From Oreocharis arfaki (lineage: Eukaryota; Chordata; Aves; Passeriformes; Paramythiidae): 64,000 nucleotides of DNA. Below the pieces are notes generated by a model, which worked only from the letters and a program-made list of their open reading frames with translations, did no database searches and was not told the origin of the DNA. Within the stretch, counting starts at the first letter, position 1. Every line of letters starts with the position of its first letter. The stretch spans positions 62,841-126,840 of the forward strand of contig VZRR01013430.1 of assembly GCA_013398015.1 (NCBI GenBank). The letters run 5' to 3'. Position numbers and translations under genes: made by a program. This document shows positions 39,001-51,117 of the stretch, piece by piece.

Positions 39001-40827
39001 TCCTAAATTTTGAGTATGAGCATCATAGGCTCTTATTTCCTCAAAATCCTGATATCAAATGTTAATATCAGTGTTTAAGTCAAAGAGTATTTGTCAATCC
39101 AGAGGAAATTTTGTGATTTTGGAGATGGCAGCTTTAGGACCTGCACTCCAGGTATCTTACAACAATACCCTGAATAACACCATTGCCAGAGGACATTTTA
39201 AACCACTTAATTTTCTATTGGAAGAGAAAACACGTTTTGTTTTCCATAAAAGTCCTTTGACTACTGATTTCAAGCATATGTTGAAATGATTTTTTAATCT
39301 CATGTTTGAAGCTCCTATGTTGATAATGTTAATCGCACTTCCTCCACTTCTTTCACACTATTTAACTTTGTTTCCATTTTTCAATGACTTTGCAACAGAT
39401 ATTTTCTTTGATTTGTTATTTAATTGATTCAAAGAAAGAAAAATCAGGTAGAACATTTGTAATGTATTTTTCACTTTCTATTATCGTTATTGATTTATGT
39501 ATTTACTGTGATTTATTTATTTTGGCAACAAAGGACTTATTGATAAATTTGCTACGAAGAGCAAGTCAAGAAATTAATTTCTATTGTATCAACTCCATCA
39601 GTTTAAGATCCTTCTGTTCTCATATAAAGTTCTGAAAACCATTATAAAGTGAAAAGAAATTCAGTATAAACTTAGAAATCACACATGTAAATACATAGAC
39701 CTCATTGGGAACAATCTTTAAAATTTATTCTGAGTTGTCAGGGCTTAAACAAACATTTTGATATCGTTCATAAGGGAAACAACTTTGGTTTCCATTTCTA
39801 AATGAGCTGCTCGGTCTCGACTGCCTCATGCTTTCCTAGGGTGGGTTAACAAAAGATTTCCTGCCAAGAAATTTCCTAAAATCCGACAGAAAGACTAATG
39901 TGCCCACGAGTTAGCAGGATATATCGGCATGTGGTAGCAACAGCTAATAGAAGGATGAGGAAAAAATGCAAACAAATATAAAATGAGGTTGGGTACGTAT
40001 ATTGAGTAATTCCTGTGAAACACAGAGCACTGCAGAAAACAGACCTAAAATAAATGGTGTTTCTCTCCTTCTGCCCTAAAGCGAGACTTCATTTTAGTGA
40101 TTTCATATTACTACCGAAATACTTTCAATCTAAAACACCTTTCCGGTCATAAATTAATAATTTTGCAAAATAGAATTTACATTAGGCTTAAAATTTGAGA
40201 AGAACTTGAAAAAAGACATGCTGGACCTCCCAAAAGTCCTTCCAGCCACTCTGCAAGGCAGCAAGACAAGCACTTTTTTCTACTTAAAGTAGAAATAAAA
40301 ACTGCAAGACTCATTTTAGAAGCCACTTGAGTACAACTACTGCACAGAGACATTTTACCTTCAAATTTCTCCTCCCGTGGCCACCACACATTCAGACTGC
40401 AGCCAGCTGTCTGACATCCTTCTTTCTGATAGCTCCTCGTGAGGCATCCCTGGAAGTCGAACTCTCCCACTGTTACAAGCCATCTTTATCCCCCTTCACT
40501 CGGTTATAATGCACTGGCGGATTACAGGAGCTGCCAAGGAACCAAAGGAGCCTTCTGGAATGAAGCAGAGCTCCCATGGGCTTGTTTATGGATGAACATT
40601 GGGTCAGAATAACTCAAGATGTGAATTTAAACTGTGGAATCAAAACCAGCAGAGTACAATCAAGTTATTTTCTTTTTTTCATTGGAAGCTGCCTATAAAA
40701 ATAAATTAGTAGGTGTCATACAAAAATCCCTGTATTCATTCAAATCACCCACTGCAACATGCCAGGCTACTACTGGTGGGTGGCACCTACGTGGGGAAAG
40801 TGGCAAAAGGAGGGCACTGCTTATTTG
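36077..40827. other. AT-rich single-copy DNA, no gene seen
   Basis: No gene or transposon family is recognised. A short (TA)n-rich run lies near 36340-36356 and another near 38410-38420. Frames near 100 codons (37467-37787 plus, 40177-40470 minus) have no domain. Confidence 0.55.
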
Positions 40828-40964
40828 GGTGGATTTGGACAGGCTGGGGAACCAGGCTGCTTGGGAAGCTCATGGAGCTCAGCACAGGTGAGGGCAGAGC
40901 CTTGGATCTGGGATGGAGCAGCCTCGTGCAGCACAGGCTGGGCAGCGACCTGGTGAACAACAGG
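40828..40964 (+). pseudogene. CR1: CR1 ORF2 reverse-transcriptase fragment, frameshifted
   Basis: This is a relic of the C-terminal reverse-transcriptase part of a CR1 ORF2. One frame encodes DLDRLGN near 40828-40850. A different frame encodes LDLG and then HRLGSDLVNN near 40900-40961. Both fit the order of a conserved CR1 block (a DLDRLERW-like stretch, an L-HLGR-like stretch, then YRLGADLLES), so at least one frameshift separates them. The flanks do not continue the element, so it is an isolated internal fragment without a CR1 3' end. It explains part of the 188-codon frame at 40713-41279, which should not be called a gene. Confidence 0.75.
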
Positions 40965-43900
40965 GTACTCATTCTCTCTTCACTGCTCTGCAGCTCCACA
41001 CAACATCTGATTTTTCTCTGCTGGATACATTTTCCTGGTGGCTTTGGTACCTCTAGAACTGGATATATCCTACTGCACAGGTTGTTCTCCCTTAACAACC
41101 GCTCACTGACACAACACTTGAGTCATTTACAGCCCTGGGGCCTCTGGTATCATCCTGTGCTCCATCATGGTCAGCCCAGAGAGCCCCAAGGTGGAGGTGA
41201 CAGCATGTCCTCAGATAACCACACAGCAGAAATAGATCCACAAACCTTCAGTTTCAGTCATTTCACTAACTTCAAATGAAGCTTTTTTTTGGAGCATCTC
41301 TGAAGTCAGCCTTAATCTATCGAGGTACGTTCATCCACTACAGAAAGATTTCCAGCCCAGGAAATTAACTTACTCTGGCATCATATTTGAGGTGATGATA
41401 TAATCATTCCCTTCCTTCATAATGTGCAGCTGATTACAAAATCCTGATTACAAGGTAAGCAAGAGCTGAGGGCGCTGCCTCTCCTCATGTGCCACAGCCT
41501 GAAAAGAGCTCCAAACATGAGAATCTATCTGAAGCAATGATGTCAAGGAATGGATGAGTCTGGCTACATTCGATGTAACAAGGACAAAATTTACTAAATC
41601 TACTTTCTTGAAGATGTTTACAAGAACAAAACACTGCTCGTGAGAGAAGTGGAAAGGGAACATAGGAATGTTGGGAAAAACAAAATTTCAAAATCTAATT
41701 TCTAGTGTGAAAAAGAGGTGAAGATTGGGGTCTTTTGTTTGTTTTCTCCACTTTTACTCAGAACTGAGGGTCCAGAACAAATTGTTCCTATAAACATAGG
41801 AATCAAACAGGTATTTTGTTGCCACCTGTAAGATTTTCTCACATCTACTTTGGAGCTGAAAATTCTGTAGAGATTTGTGTAATGACTTAGGATCTCAGTT
41901 TGATAAAATGTACTCCAGAGGCATTAAGTATTGGGCTGGTTTTCCTGATGCTAGGATAAATTTCATATGAGTTTTCATTTGCTATAAGGTTTTCTTGAAG
42001 TATCACAAAGGTTTTTCAGTCTTTCTCTAACACAATGCAGCTGACATGACCAGTGTTATGATCAGAAAAAACCAAACAATTACATCTGTAAACAGAACTC
42101 ACTGTCTGAATTTCAGATTTAACAAAATCTCATAACTGATAAATTTTAACTGATGGTTTCCTTGCGTGTGAAGGGAGAACCAGCCACCTCTGCTCTGCTG
42201 CTTCTCATGCCAGAGCTTTTTATCATGACAAAAAATCATATTTAATACAGGAAATTATTTACTTTCTACAAACAAGAACTTGACTTCAACAAGAAATTAA
42301 TCACACTTCTCGCAAAATAAAGGACCATAAAATAGAGGACTCTGTTAGAAAAACCTTCTTTTTCAGAAAGTTTTTGAAAACACACAAGAGCATTCTTTTT
42401 TTCTGTGCGACACGGCCACGAAACAAAGCTGCCTGTGTACTCAGCAAAAAAATAGTCAGGAAAAACCACTCCACAGAAACAAGTAGTATTTCTTTTATCA
42501 AATAGTGGGGTTTTTTTTTAAACAGGCAGATTGCAGAGCGAAGTGTGCTGTAGAGCTTTTGTCAGTGCTTGTTTCAAACCACCTGAATAGCTCATCACAG
42601 CTCTGGCAGTCCGAGGCAGCAGAAGTGTTCCAGCAGTTTGCTCCCCCCTTTGTACCAGGCAGCAGCGCCACGCGTTCTGCACAGTCCACTCCTTCACAAG
42701 TGCAGTTAGCAGATAATAACTACAGCTGGCTAAAGGTAACAATGCCTTTCCCCCATCATGTGTCTATGAAGATAACAATCACACTGGGCCAAATTAGGAA
42801 CTCTGCCATAAATAGCCCACAAGTCTCACTGTTCCAGCTCTTCCGTGTACTGGGCTTCTTTAATAAATTCAGAAGTTTCCCACCATTTGTGTCAAATGCA
42901 ATATTTCAAAGGAGCCCTGAGCTACAGAGCAGAGCTCCAAAAGGGAAATACACTTCCCTCTGCAGAGAGGAAACCGAGCCTGCCTGGCACAGCCTGAGCT
43001 GTACTTTGATGTAGCTTCATGCACTCCTCTCTCTCATTTACCCAAAGTTAACCAACTGATAAACAGAAAAAAATGTATCCAGGAAACCAAAGATTATTCA
43101 CCGGGGAGAACAAATTACAAAACTGTTCTTCATGCCCAGTAATCACTTAAATCACAAACCATTAGCAGCAATCACATTGATCACAGAAAACAACTCTCAG
43201 CCCCAAGAAGCAGCCACTGTAATCCCTCAGAATGCAGACTATGAGCAGGTGTATGATTTAGTACTGCTAATAAATAATGATTTCAAATGGCTACTTAAAC
43301 ATAATATTGATGGCCATTTCACTGTCAAGTTTTGACTGCTGAACAAAGCAGGATTTTGACTAAACCACTGCAGTGAAGCTCCGGAGGTAATAAAGGTGTG
43401 GTAAGAATTCGGTGTGCACACATACTGCAAGGACTTGGAAGAAAATATACTGAGAGACAAAAATATTCAACTACAATTTGTGAATTAAATGTTCCACCTG
43501 AACATCACAAAGTACTGGTGATCAAATTGCTGTTTAATAAACTGCCAAGATATATAAACATCCACAAGTGAAATTTCATATTCACTTCAGAATCACAAAA
43601 AGCCAGAGGATACAGGCACTGCCATTCATTTCCATGGTATAAAGATGTTTCTTAGGATTTTGAGGAGTCTCTGATGAGATCCTCCCAAGACAACCTCGAG
43701 AAATTACATTTCTTTGCATTACTGACTTTTTTGTGTTGTTTAAATTGCTGGAATCATGAATACATGAGGTATCCAAAAATATTACTAGAATTTTTAACAT
43801 AACATCAAAGATTTTGTCTCTTCTGTACCTCACCCCTGTTCCTGGTGCCGAGAGCGTCCATCTCTGCAGTGGGTACCTGTACAAGTGCTTGAACTAAACA

Positions 43901-44794
43901 GCAACACACTTGATCAAAAAGGAAAGCAAGAAAATGGGCCTCAGGATAAGCCAACATCAATAACTACAGCTAGAAATGAAAAATGGGAGAAAAAAAGGTC
44001 AGAAGAGAAAAACAGTGATAACTGATAAGAAATACTGTCTGAAACCAGCTGGAATAACTACACTAAACACAGCATCTTGTTTTCTATCTCTTTTAATACT
44101 TTTAAATAGTTTAAATGCAGGTCTGTCTTTCCTGCAACCCACCAGATACAACAGATATAAATGAGCTGACATCATTCTGTAATACGGTGTTTGAATGCTA
44201 CATTCAGACACACATGGATATAAAAAGAAAATAAAGCTATAACACATCAGGTTTGAAAACCATAAAATAATCTTTGAGAGTAAAAATGTGGAAGCAAGTG
44301 GCTAAGATGCAGAAAATCCTACAAGTCCATAAATAATAATCATAGGAATCACAGCTTAATTTAGTGCCTCTGACGTTTCTGTTATCTGATCCCAGTCCTA
44401 GACTGCTCCACAGAAAACCAGAATTTAATATTAAAGATAAAACCAATAGCTTCCTTTAACTACATTAAGTCAAATTAAATTGGTATTTCTGTTCTTCCTG
44501 GTATGCAGCCATTTGTTTCAGCGAGCAGTTATAACAACCATGGCTGAACACATGGCATTCATTCCCTGGCCTTTGTAGCACTGGCAGGACAAGCTGGTGA
44601 CAGAAACAGACACCCAGCTGCTCTGAAATCTGCCCAGAACATCTGACCCGGTCTGCAGGAACTGCCCAAAGCTGCCCTGCCTCAGAGAGCAAGGGAGGCA
44701 GGAGGAGAAGCCCTTTGGGAGAGCACAGACGGGCCCAGCCAGGTGCAGTTTGCTCCCCAAGCACCACAATCGCTGCTTTGGGTTTGCCCGTGTC
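40965..44794. other. AT-rich single-copy DNA, no gene seen
   Basis: No gene or known repeat is recognised. The 169-codon plus frame at 42505-43014 has no domain, and a 74-codon minus frame overlaps it. I treat both as chance. Confidence 0.55.
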
Positions 44795-44929
44795 CCTCTG
44801 TAGCTGTTCATGGATTACCTGTCCAGGGGTTTCTTCAATCTCTTTCTGAACCAGCTGAACCTATCTTTCTCCAAAGCCTCCTACATCACCAGATTTCTGA
44901 AGTTTTCCATGCAGAAGTCCTTTACAGAA
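44795..44929 (-). mobile_element. CR1: Older CR1 LINE, left part of an interrupted copy
   Basis: On the plus strand this reads like the reverse complement of an old amniote CR1 subfamily: 'ctgttcatggattacctgtc', 'tctttctgaaccagctgaac', 'tccaaagcctcctacatcac' and 'gcagaagtcctttacag'. The copy is diverged and stops where a younger CR1 begins near 44930. It resumes at about 45088. Confidence 0.65.
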
Positions 44930-45087
44930 TGTGCCCAGGGGGGCTGTGGCTGCCCCATCCCTGGAAGTGTCCAAGGCAGGACGGAGCTCTGAGCAATCCA
45001 GTCTAGGGAGAGGTGTCCCTGCCCATGGCAGCAGGGTGGAACAAGGGGAGCTGTAAGGTCCCTTCCAACCCAAACCACTCTGTGATT
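44930..45087 (+). mobile_element. CR1: Younger CR1 LINE inserted in an older CR1
   Basis: This sense-strand CR1 3' end shows 'gccccatccctggaagtgtc', 'gaggtgtccctgcccatgg' and 'gtcccttccaacccaaacc', ending in CTCTGTGATT. It is about 158 bases, 5'-truncated. It splits an older CR1 of the opposite orientation, and the older element's blocks continue in order on both sides. The insertion is therefore later than the host copy. Confidence 0.85.
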
Positions 45088-45740
45088 TAAACTGATGTCT
45101 TGCCAGTTTTAATTACTGCCTCGAGCTCTATTGCTTTGATTTGTGGAGTAAACCTCCTGTATTTACTGTACTCAGTGCCTTTACGATTCCATAAACCTCA
45201 ATTTTCCCCACCGCAACCTTCTGCTCTCCAAAGTGGAGAATTTCAACCTTTTTAGCCTTTACCTACAAAGAGACTTCCTCCATCCTCTGAATTATTTTAT
45301 CTGTGATCTAGAGACTTCCTCCATCCTCTGAATTATTTTATCTGTGATCTTCCATAACCTAACTTTACTGTGTCCTTCTCAGAACACTCAAGATACCAGC
45401 ACAAGGTTTTAAATAGCCTTTATCTCTTTTTCAATGCTTTTCCCTGATAATGCCAAAGACTTTTTTTGAGAACAGGTATTCACTGAGCCAGCAATTTCAC
45501 AAACTGTTAGCAGCGACTCTAAGTTCTGCTTTCTGAAATCTGCCAGCATCTTATCAGGTTTAGATAAGATTTTTTTTTTTTCTCTCCAGATTCATTACAT
45601 TAAATTTATCTACACTGAAACTCATATGGCACTTTTTGCTCATTCCTTACACTCTGTGTAGTCCTTTTGGCACAGCATTAGACTACCCAAAAGAGCTTGT
45701 TCATCTGCAGCCTTGGAGCCTTCCCTGCATACAAAATCAC
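45088..45740 (-). mobile_element. CR1: Older CR1 LINE, right part of an interrupted copy
   Basis: The old antisense CR1 resumes here: 'taaactgatgtcttgcc', 'gccagttttaattactgcc', 'cataaacctcaattttcccc', 'agcgactctaagttctgc', 'aatttatctacactgaaact', 'tcatatggcactttttgc' and 'gtagtccttttggcac'. These match successive blocks of the amniote CR1 consensus as I remember it. Divergence is high and some segments are lost. A 41-bp tandem duplication lies inside. The right boundary is uncertain by some tens of bases. Confidence 0.65.
45269..45350 (+). repeat. Perfect 41-bp tandem duplication
   Basis: The 41 bases 45269-45309 are repeated without a difference at 45310-45350. The duplication sits inside the old CR1 copy and must be much younger than it, since the two units have not diverged. 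Confidence 0.97.
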
Positions 45741-48700
45741 CAGAATTCAATTTTCTCCTTTGCAATTCAGTCTGCTTCTCTGCTAATTTTTATGAAAGGC
45801 GCCCACTGAAGTCTTCAGCATTTTCCACAATTATGGCTATTGATTAGATTATGTTTGGATTGGAAATGACTTTTGAGCTATCTGCCTGTTACTTAGGCTA
45901 CTAAAATCAGCTATAACTTGTCCTTAGCTAACATTAAATGCTGAAAACAGCCACAGCGTTTTAGACATCATCTCCCAGCTCTTAGCTTGTACCTCAAAGA
46001 GGAATGATGTGATGATGTGTGGGGCTTTTCCCAAAGCCTGAATTCTGGTAAATTGAAGCCTCAAAAATAACTGAAGCTGGGTCAAGGTAGAGTCAAATTA
46101 TTTAGCTGAATATCTAGAGCCCATTGTACCTATCCCAGAATCTCTAATGAGGAAACCAGACAAGGTCTGTCAGCCCAAAATTTTGTACAAATTTTTCTTG
46201 CTCTTTCCTGGTTATTTAAAAACATCTACAATGGATACATTTAAGATTGGAGAAGGTAAAAAAAAATATATATATACATCACTTTTGAGAGAAACTTCAT
46301 ATTTTTGAATTGGGTAAGTAAACAAATAATTTCACTCTTTTTTTTTTGTCCTCTCCGTGCTTTGATTTTTAAAGAGCTTTTTGATTTTATTTTTTGTTTA
46401 TTTGTTTCCTGGGAGTTTTTTTGAGGAGGAGGAAGAAAGTTTATTAATCACATATGAGTCATTGTAGTACTCAACTCTTCAAAAAAAATTTTAATGTCTT
46501 CAAGTCAGTGAAGGAAAAACAGTACTGCAGGGAAGATTTTAGCTCCTCAAACATTCTCAGCAGTGGCTGGTGTTGAAACCTAGACCAAAACCAATTCCTC
46601 ACATCTAATTTAGTCCTCTGGATGCATAAAAGTGCCATTACTTTTATGTTCTCCATGGATTTGGGAATACAGACAGGTTTTTCCCCAGGACTACAAGTAA
46701 ACAAGTGCCCAGTGAATAACAGAACAGACACCCAGATAACAATAACTGGATGTTCTGTCAGGAGCAGCAACAACCAATTAAATAAATTTCCTGGTGATCA
46801 AAGGTCAGTAATAATGTTAAGTGACTTTTAGCTCATTTATATTAAATCTTGGTGAATAAATACAGAACAGTATGAGTCTCTTAAAAGAGCACCTGCACAT
46901 CCCCATCCTGACAACAAAGCTTTCCCTGATCGTGGGAAGACAGCGAGGAGACTCGTGCTCATGGAAAACCCTGGATGAGGCACAAACCCCTCTGCCATTG
47001 CAGCACATCACATCTTCTCAGAAGGTTATTTTTCATCTCCTGGATGCTGTAAAACTCTCTGCTGTGCAGAGCCAAATGCCCTAAAGCCCTCGGAGTTTGG
47101 CAGTGATTCATTCCTGTGGCACAGCTTTGCTGTCTGTGGCTGCAGACCCAAGCTGGGATCACTCCTGCAGGCAGGGTCTCCTCATTATTGTTTTTTACAA
47201 GGAATGAGTGTTTGCTGCTAAAAAAGGCACATCTCCCAAGCCACCAGTTTAAGAGATTGCTTTACATTTGATGCTGGCACTCTAAGTCTTTTGGTAGAAG
47301 GTAATCATCCTTCAATTCAATAATGCAGCTGGGTTACTGCTAATGAAGAAAAACAAATACAAGTGTGCAAGTATACATTAAAATATAGGTAATAGCTTTC
47401 CATCTAGACAATGCAAGTCCGATTCTAAAGACATTTCTGTGTCTTAGAACCTTTGCTGTCTTTTTTTTTAGTTGATAGTGGACAGGGTCTTCCAGAAAGC
47501 AAGCAGCAGTCAGTAAACATTACATTTCTTCACAGCTCATTAGCTTCATATAATTCTACATTTCTACTCTAGAGATAGCATTTTATGCATGGGGCACGAA
47601 CAGCAACCAAACAAGCACCACTGCCAGGGTGGCACCCAGTAGTGGGGCCAACAGCAGAGCAGGAGTCCCAGGAAGAAATGGTGCCCCCAGCCATGAGAAA
47701 CCTTCCCCAAGCCTTGGGGATTTCGCCTGTAACCAAGCACTGGGCTGAAATGCTGCCACTCTTCTGCAATGCCCACAAAGCACCACTAAGTCCAAAAAGA
47801 TAGACTGACCCTTGCTCAAATTCTGCTTAAACCACTGCCAAAAAAAACACTCAGAAATTGAAGCAACAGCTTAAAATAACAGTCAAATGTAACATGTATT
47901 CATTGTCATCTATCTGTAAATGAAAGCAGAATCAAACGTTGAGGCACTAAGACTACACAAAAATCCCACACACAAATGAAGAATAAAGACAATTCTAATG
48001 TATCAAAACTGGTCTTTACACTGAACTCATAAGGACAGGGGGAAAATATAAGCAAATAAATACTTTTCAGATAAATTAATTTTTTTCCTTCTAGAATTGC
48101 ATATTCTTTCTTAAAAATTATACAGAGAAGGTGATTTCTGAAGTTCACGTACAGAAGGCAATATCTTCTTCTCCCTTCCCTGGAAATTTTACTAAAACAG
48201 TTTTCACAGAACTGCATGTTCTGGCAAAATAGTTTCATCTGCTTCCCCCAGACCCACAAACAGTCACATATTAGATAAGTAAATAGATTTAAAAATACAA
48301 AATCAACAAGAGGAAGTCAACACTTCCACAAAATATGGCCACTAACCACTTAGGAAGAACTAGTCACAAGGGGAAAATTCATTTTATGAAGCTGAAATTG
48401 AATTCCTTTTCCCAGAATCTAATGCACTAAATCTTTGAATTGTATTTTGGCTCAGGGCTAAATTGCAGTGCAGGTAGACACTGCAATACTAATTCTAACT
48501 TGAAGTGCTGTTTTGAAAATTCTGTAGAGAGACAGGTAATTTTTAAGCAGAACTTCTAGAAATGAAGAAAATTTATTTGTATCTCACCTTCCTGCAAATG
48601 AAGCTCTGAGCCTCTGTACTGATGGAATAAAACATGGCCCTGCTGCAGACTGCAATGTTCACTGGAATATTTCTAACTACAGCTGAGACAGCTGGTGCAG

Positions 48701-49045
48701 AATTACGGTCAGGATCACTGCAATCAGCTCACAAGTCAGCCTTGTATTTATGGCCATCCCTCAACTATTGCTCATGGCACAGCACCTTAACCAGCTGTAT
48801 AAAGATGTCATTGCTGGGAACAGCCACGGGAGCTGTGCATCCATCAGCTCCTCCGACACTGCTGGGGACAGGGAAGGGAGGAACCCACCCCTGCCACAGC
48901 CAATTCCAGCTATTGATACTGGCTAAACTGCAAGGCTCAGGTATTTGCCTTTCAGATCTTTTTAAAACCTCTGCTTCCAATTCTGTGCTCTGTTTAATGG
49001 TGAAGGCCTTTCTTCCATGGAGGTCATAAGCGCTCTGGGGAGGAG
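45741..49045. other. AT-rich single-copy DNA, no gene seen
   Basis: No gene is recognised. A GC-richer stretch at 47585-47800 has several overlapping open frames on both strands, the sign of a stop-poor composition rather than a gene, and holds a 17-bp near-perfect palindrome (47704-47720). Short TA-rich runs lie near 46265. Confidence 0.5.
47704..47720. repeat. 17-bp GC-rich palindrome
   Basis: TCCCCAAG and CTTGGGGA are exact reverse complements around a single central C. The half-sites resemble those bound by AP-2 or EBF-type factors, but no binding claim can be made. Confidence 0.8.
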
Positions 49046-49140
49046 AGCTCTGACCTTGGGAGCTCCGACATTGGGAAGTCCAACCTTGGGAGCTCTGACC
49101 TTGGGAGCTCTGACCTTGGGAGCTCTGACCTTGGGAGCTC
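49046..49140 (+). repeat. 15-bp minisatellite, about 6.3 copies
   Basis: The unit AGCTCTGACCTTGGG starts at 49046 and repeats at 49061, 49076, 49091, 49106 and 49121, with a partial seventh unit. Units 1, 4, 5 and 6 are identical; units 2 and 3 carry substitutions. The period is a multiple of three, so open frames pass through on both strands with a repeated peptide. There is no other sign of coding. Confidence 0.95.
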
Positions 49141-49307
49141 CTTGGAAAGGACGTGGCACAATGATTCCTGTGGTCCTGCACGCTGCTACAGGCGGAATTT
49201 CAAATCAGGGCGAAAAGCAGCTATCAGTCTTTGCTTAATTTCTAGGTTTTATACTAGAAAAGGAACTTTTTGAGCTCTTTTTGGCCACCACTGCAAGCTG
49301 GCACTTA

Positions 49308-49635
49308 CAGAATCACAGAATTGATGGTGGAAGTTGGAAAGGACTTTTAAGACCATCGAGTCCAGCTGTTAACCAGCAATGCCAAATCCAGCACCAAACC
49401 ACATCCCCAAGTGCCACATCCACACATATTTTAAACGCTTTCAGGGATGATGACTGTCCTGGGCCACCTGTGCCAGGGACTGACAACCCTTTCCATGAAG
49501 AGATTTTTCCTCACATCCAATCTGAACTCCCCTTGGTGCCACTTGAGGCCATTTCCCCTTGACTTATGACTTGTTACCTGAGAGTCTGACCCCCCCCTCC
49601 TCACAGCCTCCTGCCGGCTGCAGAGCTGTTTACTA
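49308..49635 (-). mobile_element. CR1: CR1 LINE, 5'-truncated copy
   Basis: A minus-strand CR1 of a different subfamily from those at 32.6 and 35.6 kb. On the plus strand it begins with 'cagaatcacagaatt' (the CR1 terminus) and continues with 'ggaaaggacttttaagacc', 'atcgagtccagctgttaacc', 'cccaagtgccacatccaca', 'tgacaaccctttccatgaag', 'atccaatctgaactcccctt' and 'cacttgaggccatttcccc'. About 330 bases of the 3' region remain. Frames of 93 and 71 codons across it derive from the element. Confidence 0.9.
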
Positions 49636-51057
49636 TTGTCTCTCAAATAGAATTATACAGATCATAGTCCAGAACCACCAAGACTTCAGTGAACCACAGT
49701 TCAAATCCATAGATTTGGGTTCCCACTGACTTCAGTGAGAATTGGATAAGAGAGAATTTTGAGATTGTTGTTGCACATGCTGTCATCTCATTGTCAAAGA
49801 TGAAATGCCAGGCAAAGTATATGGAGAATACTCTTGCAGAAGCAGAAAAAAATTTCCCCACTGCTTGAGAGAAAAGACCCTCCAGGCACTGATAAAGTAG
49901 GGCTTAGTGTCAAGCTTTTGTTTTGGAAGGATTGCAAGGATTTAGATGGATTTTTTCATTGGGCAAAACTTAAGGCTTAATCAACACCAAAAAGAAGTGA
50001 TAAGTGAAACAGGATTCTCAGTACTAAGCCTCCAAAATGTGGTTAAAAGCTATTTGCCTTTCCCTTGTTGATTTTTCTATAATTTTTAATTAGACTTTAA
50101 ACTAGACATGAGCCTTTTTGATCTTTTCCACTTTCGTTTTCTTTGTGTAACTTTACATTCATGACATAAATGAGGAGCGCATAAAGCAAATGAAAGAAGT
50201 TAACAGTGATGAAAACAAAGGAAGAAAACATTATTTATAAAGCTATAAAGTTCCATACAAACCCTTCAGATCTTACTGGGGAAGGTGATATTTTATCTTT
50301 AGGAAATGTTAGCTGTATCAAACATTGATTTCTTCATGGATAGGATTTTATGGCCAGCTTTATTAGAAGTGTAAATGAGCTGCAGTGATGGGCTGGTTGA
50401 CTTAGGAGGGGAAAAAAAAAATCTTTCCCTAAAATCCATTCAAAGAAAATGAATCATAAAAAAAAAAGGAGTAAATATTCGGGTGGTAATCTCTAGAAAT
50501 GAAAGTACATAAAAATGTTCTATTTGTATTAAAATGAGAATTCTGTGTTCAACTGCTGGAGCTTGTAAGGAAGGCAGGGAAACCCCCCTCAGGCAGAGAG
50601 GGAGCCCAGTGCTGAGCTTGGCAGCCCACGAGGTGCAGCGCAGCAGCCAGGAGCATCAGCAGTTCCAGTGCCAAGGCAGCACAGCCACTGCCGCTGTCTC
50701 TGCTGGCTCCAGGCTTGGATTTTAACCCTCCAAAAGCAGCTGGGCAGCGCCTTGCCTTGTACTGGCCAGGGGTTTACCCTCCAAAAAGGTAAAAAGCAGA
50801 AGTAAAAATGTGCATAATTCAAGGTTTGATGCACACACGTGTTTATCACATTGACATTTCTTCTGAGGAATGGTTTATATTCACCTTAAGAGTGTTAAAT
50901 GTTGTCTACAGGGGCTTTTCAGTAGCATTAGAGTTGGGAGAGTGAGGTTTATGGGCCCTAGATCAGGAACGTCATGAGCAAAGCTGGGATCAAAGCTGGT
51001 CTAATGACACCCTATCATTGTGCAGAAGTCAAAGAGCACCAACAGCCTCACAGACTA

Positions 51058-51117
51058 AATAGCCATAAGATAATTAATTAGGTCTAGATAGCTACCCAGA
51101 CCTAATTTGAGGCTATT
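51058..51117. repeat. Imperfect 60-base hairpin
   Basis: AATTAGGTCT (51076-51085) pairs exactly with AGACCTAATT (51098-51107) around a 12-base loop. Outside an asymmetric internal loop (11 and 3 bases), AATAGCC (51058-51064) pairs with GGCTATT (51111-51117). It could be a degraded inverted-repeat transposon, a small structured RNA or chance. Confidence 0.7.

Noticed and set aside
40713..41279. 188-codon plus-strand open frame, the longest in the window
   Set aside because: About 45 codons derive from a frameshifted CR1 reverse-transcriptase relic and the rest is not protein-like.
42505..43014. 169-codon plus-strand open frame
   Set aside because: No recognisable domain, no bordering splice signals judged strong, and a minus-strand frame overlaps it. 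Chance is the simplest explanation.
49699..49708. GTTCAAATCC, resembling a tRNA B box
   Set aside because: No A box at the right distance upstream and no cloverleaf can be drawn.
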